From Daphnia pulex (Eukaryota; Arthropoda; Branchiopoda; Diplostraca; Daphniidae): a stretch of 64,000 nucleotides of DNA. Every line of letters begins with the position of its first letter. Positions within the stretch are counted from its first letter, which is position 1. The notes under the pieces were generated by a model. It was not told where the DNA came from, ran no database searches, and worked only from the letters and a program-made list of their open reading frames with translations. Below are positions 48,963 to 61,500 of this stretch, piece after piece. A program made the position numbers and the translations under genes. The stretch spans positions 310,001 to 374,000 of the forward strand of contig NC_060027.1 of the NCBI RefSeq assembly GCF_021134715.1. The letters run 5' to 3'.

Positions 48963-51259
48963 CTAGATTGTGTTGCATAATACCTTGTGGTGATGCCAGT
49001 CGGCACTCTGACAAACACCGTCACAATACTTTGCTGACTTACACCGACCACACCGCCATAGCTTTTTCTTGATTTTCTTGCAAAAATTGCAATTAGGTAG
49101 AAAATTCACCACTCTGATTATGTAAGGTAGGCTATCTACCAGGTACTGCGGTGTCGGACTTACAGTCACAAACACTAGACCAAACATATCAGCACGGAAG
49201 GTTACCGCTTTTCCCATAAAAGTCTACAAAGAAAATATGGGGGAGAAAAATGATAAAACTAGATCACAATTTAAAATTATTAAAAAGAGCTTTGTTTAGA
49301 AAACATAAATAATTACAATTTCCGATTCTTCAAATGCGCAAAACGGATGCAGGGGTGTATCAGTTGGAGCACTTTTTATAGCTTGGAGATCCCAAACTTG
49401 CATCTTTGTTATCAAGACCGAGGACTCGTCAACGTAGTCGCACATGAAAAACATGTAGTCGGAATGAATGCTGTCAAATACAACAGAATTTCAATTCAAA
49501 ATGTTAAGGTAGAAGGGTGCAATGAATTCACGCATAATCCATTGATTTCTTTTGTATATAAAACAAAAATTGTAGGCCTACCTCACAGTAACAAAACTCT
49601 TAACGAAATCCTTGTCAGCTTGCAAAAAAATTCTGGATAAGCCAGATTCCACATCCACGACCCTACAAAAACAAAAGATAACTTGAAAACAATATTCTAT
49701 GCACGTTAAATTTGTTTACATTATATCAGCTTTTAAGTTGGTTATTATAAGAAACCCATCTTTGTAGGAAACATCTTCGCCTTCCTCGGAGACAAATGTC
49801 AAAACTTTTTCAGTGGTTGTGGAATCTGACATTTTTCTGACATCGCACGTTAATTGAGATTGCTGATTACGATGCGAGAAAATGACGAATCTGTGATCGA
49901 TGGAGGTTTCGTAATCGTCCAAGTCCAAAGGTATCATGTGAAAATTTTCCCATTCAATTTCTAAAGACGTTTTTATTTCCCAAACAACAACTTTGTGAAA
50001 GTAATGTTTTTGATTCTATATGAGTAAAAAGAATTATTAGTTTTTGAATCTTGATAAAATCAGTGTTGCAGTTGAAATTCTTTGATAAAACTACCTTGAT
50101 ATAGACTCCAATAACCAGAAACCCATTTGAAGTGAACAAATAGTTTATGTAATTGGTGGTATTCATCCAATGTGGTTTGTGTTCTTCTGTCTTTAAAATG
50201 TAAATCACAAATGAAAATGGCATTAAATTGATAAAGAAGTAAAAGAACATGCATGGATGGAGAACCAATGACTGTAAATCATTTTACCTTTTTGGTGACA
50301 AGATTTCTTAGGTTTATCTGCTGATCATGAGTGTATAACAGTGCATTATCATACAGCACAAATTTGAAATTTTGCAAGCTCTGGGGTTGATCAATCTCCA
50401 GTATCTGTGAACAATATAATTAATAATCTGAAACTTTTTTCCTGAACACCAAGTAAAAGAAATAAACCTAGTACCTCTTCAATTTTCAAAGAATGTCGGT
50501 TCCAGATCTTGATTTGTGACTTCCACCTCAGAGCAATATACTTTTCAGATATCAAAAATGACTTCATGAGGCAATAGCGAACATAACTAATTATTCCTTC
50601 AACATTAACAGAATCTTGGACAAAATCTCTAGTGCACTCAAACAGCAGCACACTTTTTCTTAGAGTCTAAAAAACGTGTTCAACAATAAATTAGATCATT
50701 AACTATTTTCTTGTGATAGTTATGTTCTTGGAGATGGCACAGGTCATAACCCTCAAGTACATCAGTGAGGGGTGGAGGATTACCTTAGCTGTAAACTTAG
50801 TTTTGTTGAAAAGCTCACGGGAACTTAAGCATTTACTTGAAGCTAAATTCATACTGTGTGGAAAATTGAAATGAAGTCGTTCCCAGAGAACAGACTTGGA
50901 CATCTAAACCAGTGAAATTAACAATCATCACATTTTTTGTGTTGTGAAAAGAGAGAAACTATTTACTGTTCTTTATTAGCACCTTCTCATGAAGCAGGTT
51001 GTTCCAAATTTTGTCAGAATTCCCATCAGAAATAGCAGCTCTCCAGTCTTTTGAGGTTAGTTCAGCATTAGCAACAGCATCTTCATCTAAGTACTTGAAA
51101 ATCAAATGAAGGACATGGACCATTTGTTTCCCTGCCATATCATAAAAGAGATGTGATTAAAATATTTCATCTTTGATGTCAATAGTTCATTTTACTATGC
51201 AGTTCTCTGATTATGTCAAAAGATGTCGAATCATGACCAGTTAATACTTGACTTGTCAT
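48963..51259 (-). CDS. F-box protein with C-terminal MYND zinc finger
   Basis: Ten minus-strand exons (51259-51196, 51131-50983, 50903-50784, 50666-50475, 50404-50288, 50190-50095, 50015-49720, 49662-49582, 49470-49317, 49223-48963) close in phase to 509 aa. An F-box-like segment lies at about 25-60 (VLHLIFKYLDEDAVANAEL, then SKDWRA), expected to bind SKP1 in an SCF ubiquitin ligase. The middle (about 110-420) has repeated beta-strand-like stretches ending in WKSQIKIWNRHSL, VVVWEI and QVWDL, as in a WD-type propeller. The last 43 residues form a full MYND finger: C-x2-C, C-x2-C, YC-x3-CQ, W-x2-H-x3-C, a protein-interaction module. For exon 6 a nearer AG (50272) would leave a 16-base intron, too short, so the AG at 50191-50192 was used (97-base intron). 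F-box plus MYND in one chain is uncommon in animals. Targets are unknown. Confidence 0.8.
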
Positions 51260-54200
51260 TTTCTCGTAGAATTTCTTTCATGGACGCTAATCACCCAAGA
51301 AAGTAAACTAAACTTTAACTTGCGATTCGGATAGACCAATGAGACTGCGCACTGCGATCTGCAAGCAGCCAAACACGTGCTCTAAACTGAGATTCATGCA
51401 AACGTCGTCAGGTGGCGGTACAATTAAAAAACAAATTTATAGTCGCCATCTACCGGTCATTTCACAAAACCAAAAGAAAAGAAAGAAAAGACGAAAAATG
51501 TCTCGACACTCTCGAGTTTAAAATCGTGATACCAATAACTCAAACAATAAAATATAGCAAAGATCTAAAAAGCGCTAAAAAATAAAATCAAACGAAGTCG
51601 TACAATATATTTTTCTTACTAACGTTCACACGTAATAGCTGATTCTAATTCCTTCTTAAATAGACAAAAACAAAACGAAAGATTTCGCGCTAGGCATCAA
51701 GAAACCTACCAAAAACTTTGTCGGCTCTTCTTTTCTCCAAATATTATTTTTCTTTCCCCGCCAAAGGAAACTTAGATTTCCTTGACTGGATATTGCCAGC
51801 GTGAAAAAGAAACAAATCTACAAGACATATCCAAACGGGAGCGGAGGACTGTGATTTCCGTCCCGTCTCGAGACTTGTTTATACCTCCAGACACGGAAAA
51901 TGCCCGATGCTATACCATTAAAGAAAGTAGACTTGAAGCTGAAGCCAAAATTCTTTCGTTTCCACGTGGGATTCGATTGGTTTATAGTCTCTTACTAGCT
52001 ATGCTGCATGTTGCAGCGCAGTAAACACAGAGCAGCTCAAGGGGACTAGATGTTTATTACACTCACTGCAGTCCTAGATGAAGAAGCATTGTGTATTCCG
52101 CTATAGGTCCAACAGCAGCTTCTAAAAAAAGAAAAAAAAATGTATCGACATCAGTTGCGTTTAACAGGAGGAAAAGGCAGCCAGTCGTCCGTCCCCTTTG
52201 TGCCAATGTGTATAAGACACTCCCGTTATTTATCGCCCTCTCTCTCTACATTGGGTAATGGTTGATTTCCTTTTTTCTTCTGAAAAAGATCACCGTCGTA
52301 TCGGTACGGGGGCGGCTCTGAAGTCCAACAATTTTCGGAAACTCCTCATCAAAAAAATAGAAAAAGTCTATAGGGGGTCCACAGTTAACTCTTAACAATC
52401 ATCTACTATAAAGTCCAGTGCTATAGCTGCTGCCCAGTTTATCGTGAGCCTATCTTTTTCTTCTTTTCGCCGGAAGAGTGGGGTATATCGACGATTTCTT
52501 GTAGTTGGCCAGCAGCAGCAGCTGGATGTGTGTATATACACACGCCATAGTTGTATAGTTGTGTGTATATATATGTACACAGATATAAAAATCCGGTTTT
52601 TTACGACAGACCGGATGGGGGGGGGGAATTTCTTTTATATCCCCGGAGCAAACGTCTATAGACATGTGAGAGAGGGAAGAAATTCAACGAACAAAAAAAT
52701 AAACGTGACGTCACACTGGTCATAAAACTCTTTTGTCAGTTTTTTTTTTTCTTGTTGGTTAATCGTGAAAACGGTGATGGAAAATTTGTTATTTTGTTAG
52801 GGAGGTGTTAGCAGACGACTGTTGTCGGGATATCTTTTATGGATTGGGGGAGGGGGGCTTACGTGACCTACAAGTGCCGAGTATCTCTCTACTTATAATA
52901 AATAGTCGCGTCGTCTGTCTATACGGAGAAAAGATAATACCGCGGCATCAGTTGGTGAAAGCCCAGCACGCAAGATGATCGCTCCCTGCTGGCCTCACCC
53001 CACAATAATAATAAGTCTTGAAATATTGCACAAGCTGGTGGTGGACCAGTCCCGAAACAAATCACTCGTCCTATCATGCACATCTCTCCCCTCGCCGACG
53101 GGCTTATTAATATTGCAGGCAACTCATTCATCTAATCTATACACGACGAGAAATATCAATACACACACCCAGCGCATCTATAAGCTCCTGGTCCTACCAG
53201 ATCCTACCTAAAATATACGATGGTCTTTTAGTAGAATTTCTCTCCCGCCAGATGAACTTGGTTTGATATCAAAAGTGATTAGCTTCATGCACATTCAACG
53301 GTGTAATTAGTCCTTAAGGAGGGCAATCAACCACATGGGCGTGGACTCTTTTTTTGTGGGGTTGGGCGTGATGCAACTTTTTTGGGTTAGTTTTCCCCTT
53401 TTTGGCGCTCTCATTTGAATTGCTAATGACACGGTCTGCGGTGATCAACTGGGTGGGGAGGTCAATCGGAGTAATAGATCACGCAAGGACGGTGGTGGCA
53501 GAGGCGGATTTTAAAATGACCATCCACCGGAAAGAAAAAAAGATCTAAACATTAATAGGGAAAAAAAGGGGGATTTATAATCTTTCATAAAAGGCGGGAA
53601 ATATAAAAAGAGGGGCTCGGAACGGCGAGGGGAGATCTATATCTATATGGAGAAGTAATCCGCAGCAAGCACTCACCGACGATCAAATGGGCGTGGTGTG
53701 TGTTCCTACTCCCGTGTACTTTGAGCAGTATAGCGAAAGCGGCGGCGGGAAAGACCCCAAAAGGCGAAATAAAACAGCCGCTCCCATGACCGGGCCATCA
53801 GCTGGACAGACGATTTTGAAAGGCCGGGCTCCTCCGCACCATCCATCAAGAGTCTTTTTCCCCCGATATTATACGTGTGCGCCAAACATATGAAAACAGC
53901 GCGTCTAATAGCCGTCGCAACACCGTTCATATCGTTTGACGGTCGGTAATAGTCGTCGGAGCAGACCGGAATGTTGTTGTTTTATCCAGCGGATTATTTT
54001 TCATCCTACAAAAAAAATTACTTAATCTCGTCGAATAGAAAGTTATACATCTATTATTTTATTATTTCTGCGCATTGGTTTTCCATGGGATAGAATTATT
54101 TTTGTTTTGTTTTTGTTTTGTTGTTTTTAAAAGAATGCGAAAGAAGAAGAAGAAGGAACCATCTGCACGGAAGATGCAAGAGAGAAAAGAGCCGGGCGCT

Positions 54201-57200
54201 TACTGTTAATGGACCGACGGGCGAAAGAGATGAATTAACCCGGTCCGTCCGCCGACTTGTGCTGCTGCTGTTCTTTTCCTTTTTTTCGTAACGGGGGGGT
54301 TGCCTTGCCTGTTCCACCACTCTGTCTGAATTATTTCCAGGAGAGAGAATCATTTCAGCTGCTGGGCGGCTGTAATCAAGATGGGGCGAGTGAAGACCCA
54401 GTCCAACAGTTTCCATCCAATCTCGGCAGTTTTCCGCGTTTAAAGGCACCGACGGTCACATATGTGCTGAGTGCTGACCGGCGGTCGCCCTAAAATAACA
54501 TAAATAATAAGGGATAAGTTGTTCTGCTGTTGTTGTTGTCACTGCAACCCAAACCGGAAGAAGAGAAGAAAAAAGAAGAAAATAAAAATATACAAGGCGA
54601 TGGATGACGCATCAAAATTCTAGACGAGAAATCCCACTCGTGATCGACTGCAAAAGGTTAGCGAAACAAAAGAAAAACTCGAATAGCAATTTCACCGGAA
54701 ATGAAAAGAGGAAATCAATGCGCAGCCTACACACACACACACGGGCGTATAAAAACTTATTTGCTGTTGCTGCTCTTTTGGGTTGTTTTGTTTCTTTCGC
54801 TCTGGCGCAAATTAGATTAAAGCACAGCTCGAGGTTTCCCGACAACAACCCAAACATTCATTACGAAAATTTGAAATCAGTTTTCATTATAAAAATGGCG
54901 GGTGTGTGTGCCAGTCTTGATTTTCTTGTTTGTAAAAGGGCATCGGGAACTTCTCTCTCGGGCTTGTTTGTTTACAGTTTCGACTGTAATGTGTACATGT
55001 ATATTAGTCTGCTGCTGCTGCTGGGGAGGAAAATGTATAGACTGGGCGAGTTTTGTTGTCGACGGGCTGGCTAGGAGAAGGCGTGGGCGATGAGCTAACG
55101 GCTAGAGAAAAGGGTGGAAGAAGCAATCCTTTATCTTTCGTTTCATTCCCTTATAGGGCCAGCCCAGCCCAGCCCAGCAGTGGTAGTATAGTAGTTTCTC
55201 CTTTTTTCGTTGCCTCCCATCTGATAAGCGCAGCAGGGTCGTCAGGAGTTGACTGCCAGCCAACAGCTATAGTGTACACACTAGTATATATAGAGTATAA
55301 CACACACACAAAAAAATCACAAGAATCAAACCCCCCTCTCCCCTTCTAGCCATGATGAGAGAATCTGAAAAAAAAATAAAAATCGATCGAGTTTCTCCTT
55401 TTTTTTTGGTAGGGCTGGCCGGATTGATAATCCGCTCTGCTGGGAAGAGGATAGACGATCCATCCAGGCCGTTCTTCTCTCTCTATTTCTCTATTGGAAG
55501 CCTTATTTTTAAACTGTTGAGATTGCGTAGAAATATACATCTGAGCTATACGACGTGAGCGCTAATTCATCAGCTGGTGATTTTCGCATCTGGCCCATCG
55601 CTGGCCCAATGCAAATCTGTTTGAATCCAAAAAAGATTTGAAATAAAAAGGCTTGAATGGCTTGAATGTGTATCGGATGGCCTACAATTTCCCAGTATAG
55701 GGTTTTCTCGACTGATATTCAATCGCCCGTCGCATATTTTGGAAGACCCAGAAATGTTTCGACGTTTGATATTTAACGGGAGCGCAACTGTAGGATTTTA
55801 AGAATAGTGACGCAGGTGAATAGAGAGAAAACTCCTGGCAACATATCCATCAGCCAAATGATTTGGCTAGCGGGGTGGAGGAGGGCATAAACCAAAGTCA
55901 TTTCGCTAAGTGCTCGTCTCATCTTTGAGCACAATACTTTGGCCCATCAAATCTTCTCGTCGTATTACACACAAGATCAATAATCAAGCCAACTAGGCTA
56001 TTTCTCCAGCTGTTCAAGTTCAAGTCAAAGTTATACGTCTCCCTGGATTCAGGAAGAAAAAAGTATAACAACTACTTTGAACGCCTCCGCCTCATCCGCT
56101 TTGACACAATCAAAACAGCCGACACTTTTTCTACACTCTCGAGTAACTATTTCTTTTTAAAATAAAACATAACCAAATTTAGTGAGCTCATTAAAAAAAA
56201 ATAATCATCCGGAGGAAAAAAATATAACGACCACTTTTCACCGGAAGAAAACGAAAAAAGGTTCGTCAAAAAATTTGTTTTTTTCGCCGAGTTCTTGAAC
56301 TCTGGAACGACCAGCTCTCAAGGCGGTTACCACGGCGATGCTCGAGATTGTCCTGCCCTCCCCCGATCCTTATGTATTTAGTCCGAACACCCGTGAGTGG
56401 CACGTACGGCACATGACTTTGGCGACACGTTTCAAGAGGCCTGTTACCCAGAGATACAAAGTGTCCGCATTCACAGACGGACGTCCATTTTTATTTCTTT
56501 TTCTTTCGACCAAACGAGTTGGTACCCATCGAGCATATAGGGGAGAAATAAAAATAAAAATAAGGATCGATCCTTTGTGTGTGTGTATATGCAGAGAGAC
56601 TCTCTGTTATAGCTAATAAAAATCCAGCGTGAAGTGTGTAAACACAAACAAAACAAAACAAAACAAAAAGAATTGAAAAAAAGGCTGTTTTTATCAGGTT
56701 CTCAGAGCCGGAATAATCCGCACGCGGATCTATTTTCCTCCACCCCCTTTTGATATTTTTTTTCTTTCCCAATTCTTCCTTGGCTTCCCACACACACACA
56801 GAGAAATACACACACACAAACTTATATATAACCCCTTGTGTTTTTGTTTGCCACTCACAACCATCCCGACCAGTCGTATATTTAATACGATGGCGGGCCG
56901 GAATGATGACTTATACTTCTAGCAGGATCTCCTTTTTATGTCTCTATTGACTAGTGGGGGGGAAGCATAGAGACCCTGTCATCGCCACCTTTACAGAGTG
57001 ACGATGAACTGCTGCTGCTGTGATCGTTCGCCCGTAAAAGAAAAAATCCTGCGGGAAGAGAGAAGATGAAAAATTCAACCGGAATCGGCCGACTCCCATC
57101 TACTACGTATGTAACGTATTACATACCAGCGGGGCGGGGCAATTCAAATGATTTGATATTTAGGATAAGCCGCTTATTATTAGTAAAAAATGTACTGCAC

Positions 57201-58595
57201 CCTATTTCCCACTTAAGGATCTCGGGCAAAACGGCGAATAAGAGCAAGGATTTTCGTTCTAGTCTACAAATAGACGACAGGATCGAATCGGCTGGATTTT
57301 ACCCCTCAAAAGTGTTTGCAAAGCGGATGTGCATACACACACGACTACGGAGGAGCAAAAAGGATCTTTTTTCTACAGATAGCGCTAGATTATAGAGAGA
57401 GAGAACGATCTGTATGCCACACTGCTGGTAGGGGGGGCTAACTTGATTTACTCGGCAGCACACACGGCTCGATGCCAACAAACACACACGACGCTTATCG
57501 GATCATTTCGATGCCTTTGGCTTTTTTTCTCTCGCATCGAGTCCTACGATTTTTTCAATTCCTTCCTTAATGTTGTTTCTCTCTCCAAATATTTTTTCGG
57601 GACTTGCAAACAAACTTGGCGAAATCTGTTTCGATAAAAGTGGAGTATCTTTATATGCTGAGCGACGCCAAACAGATGGGCAGACAACAACAACAACAAC
57701 AACTGAACAAGAGGCGCCGTGGATCGGTTGCACACACTCCCGCCAGCTTAGAAAATGGCAAAACAACAAAAGAGCTACACAACAACAATGTGTGTATGTG
57801 TGACTCGAGTAGTATATCGACTAGTGCCGTGACGCCCGGCTATTATTACCGGCCGGCACACAAATACAAAAGAAAGATGGAAGAAATTCTTTAGCCTCCC
57901 CAGAAGACATTGACTCTTTCGTTTCTCTTTCTACGCTTGTTGAAATCATTGTCCATCCATTGCCCATGTTACACATGAAATCCAAATAGGGGAGACTGAG
58001 CCGGAGGACACACTTTTGTGTGCCAAGTCTCGTGTCTCTTTTTCCCAATCGGTCCGACACGCCAGTGTGCAGCTGGATTTCTTCTACGGTCCTCCTCACT
58101 CACTATCTCCTATTTACAGTTTGCTAACCCTTTAACACATTCTCTCTCTACCTCCTTCTTCTCCTATTTCTTGGCTCCTTTCGACTCGGGAGGACTAGGC
58201 GGTTAGCTCCTACCGTGATGTAATAGCCATCCCCCTTCTATGTTTAGTGGCTTATCACTCACAAACTGTAGACGTCGGGCCGATTCTACATGCATAGAGT
58301 CTTGCTCCATTCTGCCACATGTCGACGATTGTTGGCCGCCCCTATTTAGTGTCTTAACACGGATGACATAAGGAGAGAGTTGCCATACGTACAGTACCAC
58401 CAGTCGAAATCTCTCCTTCCAGGCAGACCTTCCAGGCAGACGATCCTACCGGCAGCCGGAAGAATGTGGCGACATTTTTCTGTTTGGTTCCTTTAAGAAT
58501 AAACAAGAAAGAAAATAGAAAAGTCAAATTGGATTTTCCCCCTTTTTTGGTTAAATAAGAAGAAATGATATTATACGAGGGAAGTATTTTATTAC
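51260..58595. other. Long microsatellite-rich region, no gene supported
   Basis: This 7.3 kb holds many CA, GA, CTG and homopolymer tracts and several short frames that lack splice context or domains. Examples are a G-run at 52617-52626, (AGCCC)n at 55160-55178, AACAAA repeats near 56645 and CAACAA near 57685. It may be an intron or the 3' flank of the minus-strand gene whose candidate exons begin at 58596. Confidence 0.4.
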
Positions 58596-61500
58596 CTTTT
58601 GTTATTGAATTGCGAAGTTGACTTGTTTTGTTTTAGCCCGGAGTGCCTCCTCCTCGGCGAGTGCGTGTAAGCACAATTTCCGGCCGTAGTGTATGTGCTG
58701 CAATCCGGGGGATTCTTCTTTATTGGATTTCGACCTAGAGGAGAGAGAGAAACTCGGTCGAACAAATTACAAGTACAAGAAATTCTCAACAAAAATAAAA
58801 TAAAATAAACAAAACAATAAGACGACACGAAGCGAAAAACGATAAAATAAACATAAACTTTAATCCAATTAAAAAACCCAAGAAGTTTGTTTTCTTTTCT
58901 TCGTGTGTTTCTGCCAAGTCCGAATTGAATTAAAATTAAAAAAAAAACCTAAAAGAGAAAAAAAAATCAAATTCGAAATAGAAAACTGAATAATAATAAA
59001 AATATGAACTTTTTCCCACCAAAGTTGTTAGTGTACATGTTTTCCTTTTATTTTGTATTTGACGTTATTATCCGACAGAGATGTTGTTGGAAACATTATT
59101 TTCTCGCATCATTTCATATGTACACATTGCACATCTCACACAAATGTTTAACTTGGGAGAAAGATGGGGGAGGAGAAGGGAGACATTGTGTCACAAGAAA
59201 ATCGCATCCAGGGGAGAGTTCCAGCACCACCCAAAAATAATAAATCAAACTCACAACTGCATAAATGTAATCGGATTAAACCGAGCCCCCGGCAACTGGT
59301 TATTGGGTACGTATAGAGAGAGACCAGTATATATATAAGTAAATCGTTAAATCGTTTGGATAACCCAATGAAATTAAAAAGAAAGCCCAGCGGGAACACA
59401 AAGAGAGAAATTTGGGGGGCGGTTGTTGCATTACAAGTTTACTGGGCCCTGCGTGTCAATAAATCCCAGGGAGCCCGGCTGTCATCACACAACAAGAAAG
59501 GACGAGAAACATTTACGCACTTTCGACTGATGAAAATGAATGGATGAATCCACACGGATGGATGGAAGGGGTCGACAAATTCTGTTTTTTGAGTGGTGGT
59601 GGTGGTGGGAGCGCGCGTAATTCAAACGATTCAAACGCCAGCAGGGGGTGGGGGGGGGGGGGTTTAAGCGCGCACAAAAAGTTCCTTCCGGATCTCTACA
59701 AATGTACTCAAAACGAGAGAGAGAGAGAGATGCCATGGATGGATGGAGCAGACGCATTTTTTACACATTTTTGTACTCTACTATTTCCACCCGGGTAACT
59801 TGCTTATGCTATCCCCCCTTTATTTATTTGTGTGTGTGTTATTGCCATATTCACGGTGGCGTGGTTTCTCCCTTTTCATTAAAATAAGATGCGTGCATGA
59901 CTTTGGCGTGCGGGTCTCATCTCGTGGCTCCGTCCGTGAGCGACTCCCGTGGGAGGATGGAAAGAAACAAGAAAGAAACGAAAGGGTTGAGGGAGATATT
60001 CTCAACACAGACAAGTCGGGAGTAGAGCAGAGAGACAGACAGACCGATTAGCTAATAATGCAAGAAAAGAAAATTTAAAAAAATGGCGGCCAAACTTTGA
60101 AGAAATAAAATTCAAAATCTGAAAAACGAATGACACAATTTCATGTCGACATTGATGACTAGAAATGTTGGAAGAAAAACCCAATCAGGTGGAAATACAC
60201 GTCATTTTATATACAGCAGATTGGATGGGGAAATGCCAACAAGGATTAACATCGTCCGAGTGAAGATACAACACGCGAGCGGCTGGACTGCTGGACGTGA
60301 AACTCAAAAAAGTAAAGAAAAACGGATGGGGGGGATTCGCGCCGGGCGAAAATGATGGCCCAATAACCTTTTCAAAATGCAAACGATACACACTACGTAT
60401 ACACTTGCCAGACTCTATATGACATCAGGTTTCTCCCGTCACACAAAATCGCATGAAATAATAACAGCCGGAAACATTTGAAACTAAAAATGTTTGTCGC
60501 TTATTATTTTGTGTTTAGATTTCGCCAATATGGAAATTGGTGATACCCATCTGACACCGTTCAGCCACATGAAATTCGCACACTCACACACATACACACT
60601 TGAATTATGTACATGACGTCACCGTCGTGGGCTTTTTTTTTGTTGTCTAACCCCATAGTCAGCGCATTTGCCCATATATAATCCCACGTTGGATTCTTTG
60701 TTTCCATTCTTTTCTTATACTTTCCCATCCACCGAAAGAATAAAAAATAAAATAAAATAAAATAAAGAGAAACGGGACTGAAGATAATAGAGAGAGAAAG
60801 GAAACACGCGAAGAGGGGATTAACACGATCTATCCGGTTTTCTGCTACTCTCTTTTGTTTGATTCCTCCACGCAATTCTTTTTTTCATCCATCCATCCGG
60901 CGCGGATGCGGCTGTTTCTCTCCCTCTTTTCTCTCGACAGGAGAAAAAAGAAAAAGAAGCTTTTCTTCTTCTACTTCTGCTGCCGATGCTGTTTCTTTTG
61001 GGGGGGAGGAGGGTGTTGTTGTCATGGTAATGAGGGAAGACTAGAAGAAGAGTTTGCCGACAGACGAAGAAAGGACAAGCAGAAGAAGAAGTAGTCGACC
61101 ATTCATCCAGATGCTGGATGCGTCGGCAAAGTGAGGATTTCGGTTGGCTGTTTCGCACGACACACAAGACAAACAACAAGAATTCAAATTAGTCTGCATC
61201 GCTCAAAAAGAGAGAAAAACAACTCTTGACTTGATCTCGTGTTAAATTAACGTCTCCCTTATTCTATCCCCCCTTTTTCCTATTTAAATTGAAAACAAAA
61301 AATGGTGATGGAATAAGCTGACGAGAGGGGCAAACGATCCGATTCAGTTCACGTCTTGTCTACTCTCCAGTCGTATCGATCTATCGTTTTCCGTTCATTG
61401 TTTTCGGGTCCGTGTTGTAGGGAAATGAGACAAACAAACAAGTCAGTCACTCTGGTGACAATGGCGACAACAATAAACGACACACGCCAGCAGACGTTGG

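Noticed and set aside
50272-50287. A 16-base intron in the F-box/MYND gene
   Set aside because: Too short for spliceosomal removal; another acceptor at 50191-50192 gives a normal 97-base intron and keeps the frame.
54604-55074. 156-aa plus-strand frame
   Set aside because: Crosses CA and CTG repeats, has no domain and no splice or promoter context.
57604-57894. 96-aa Gln-rich plus-strand frame
   Set aside because: Driven by a short CAACAA repeat in microsatellite-rich DNA; no other support.
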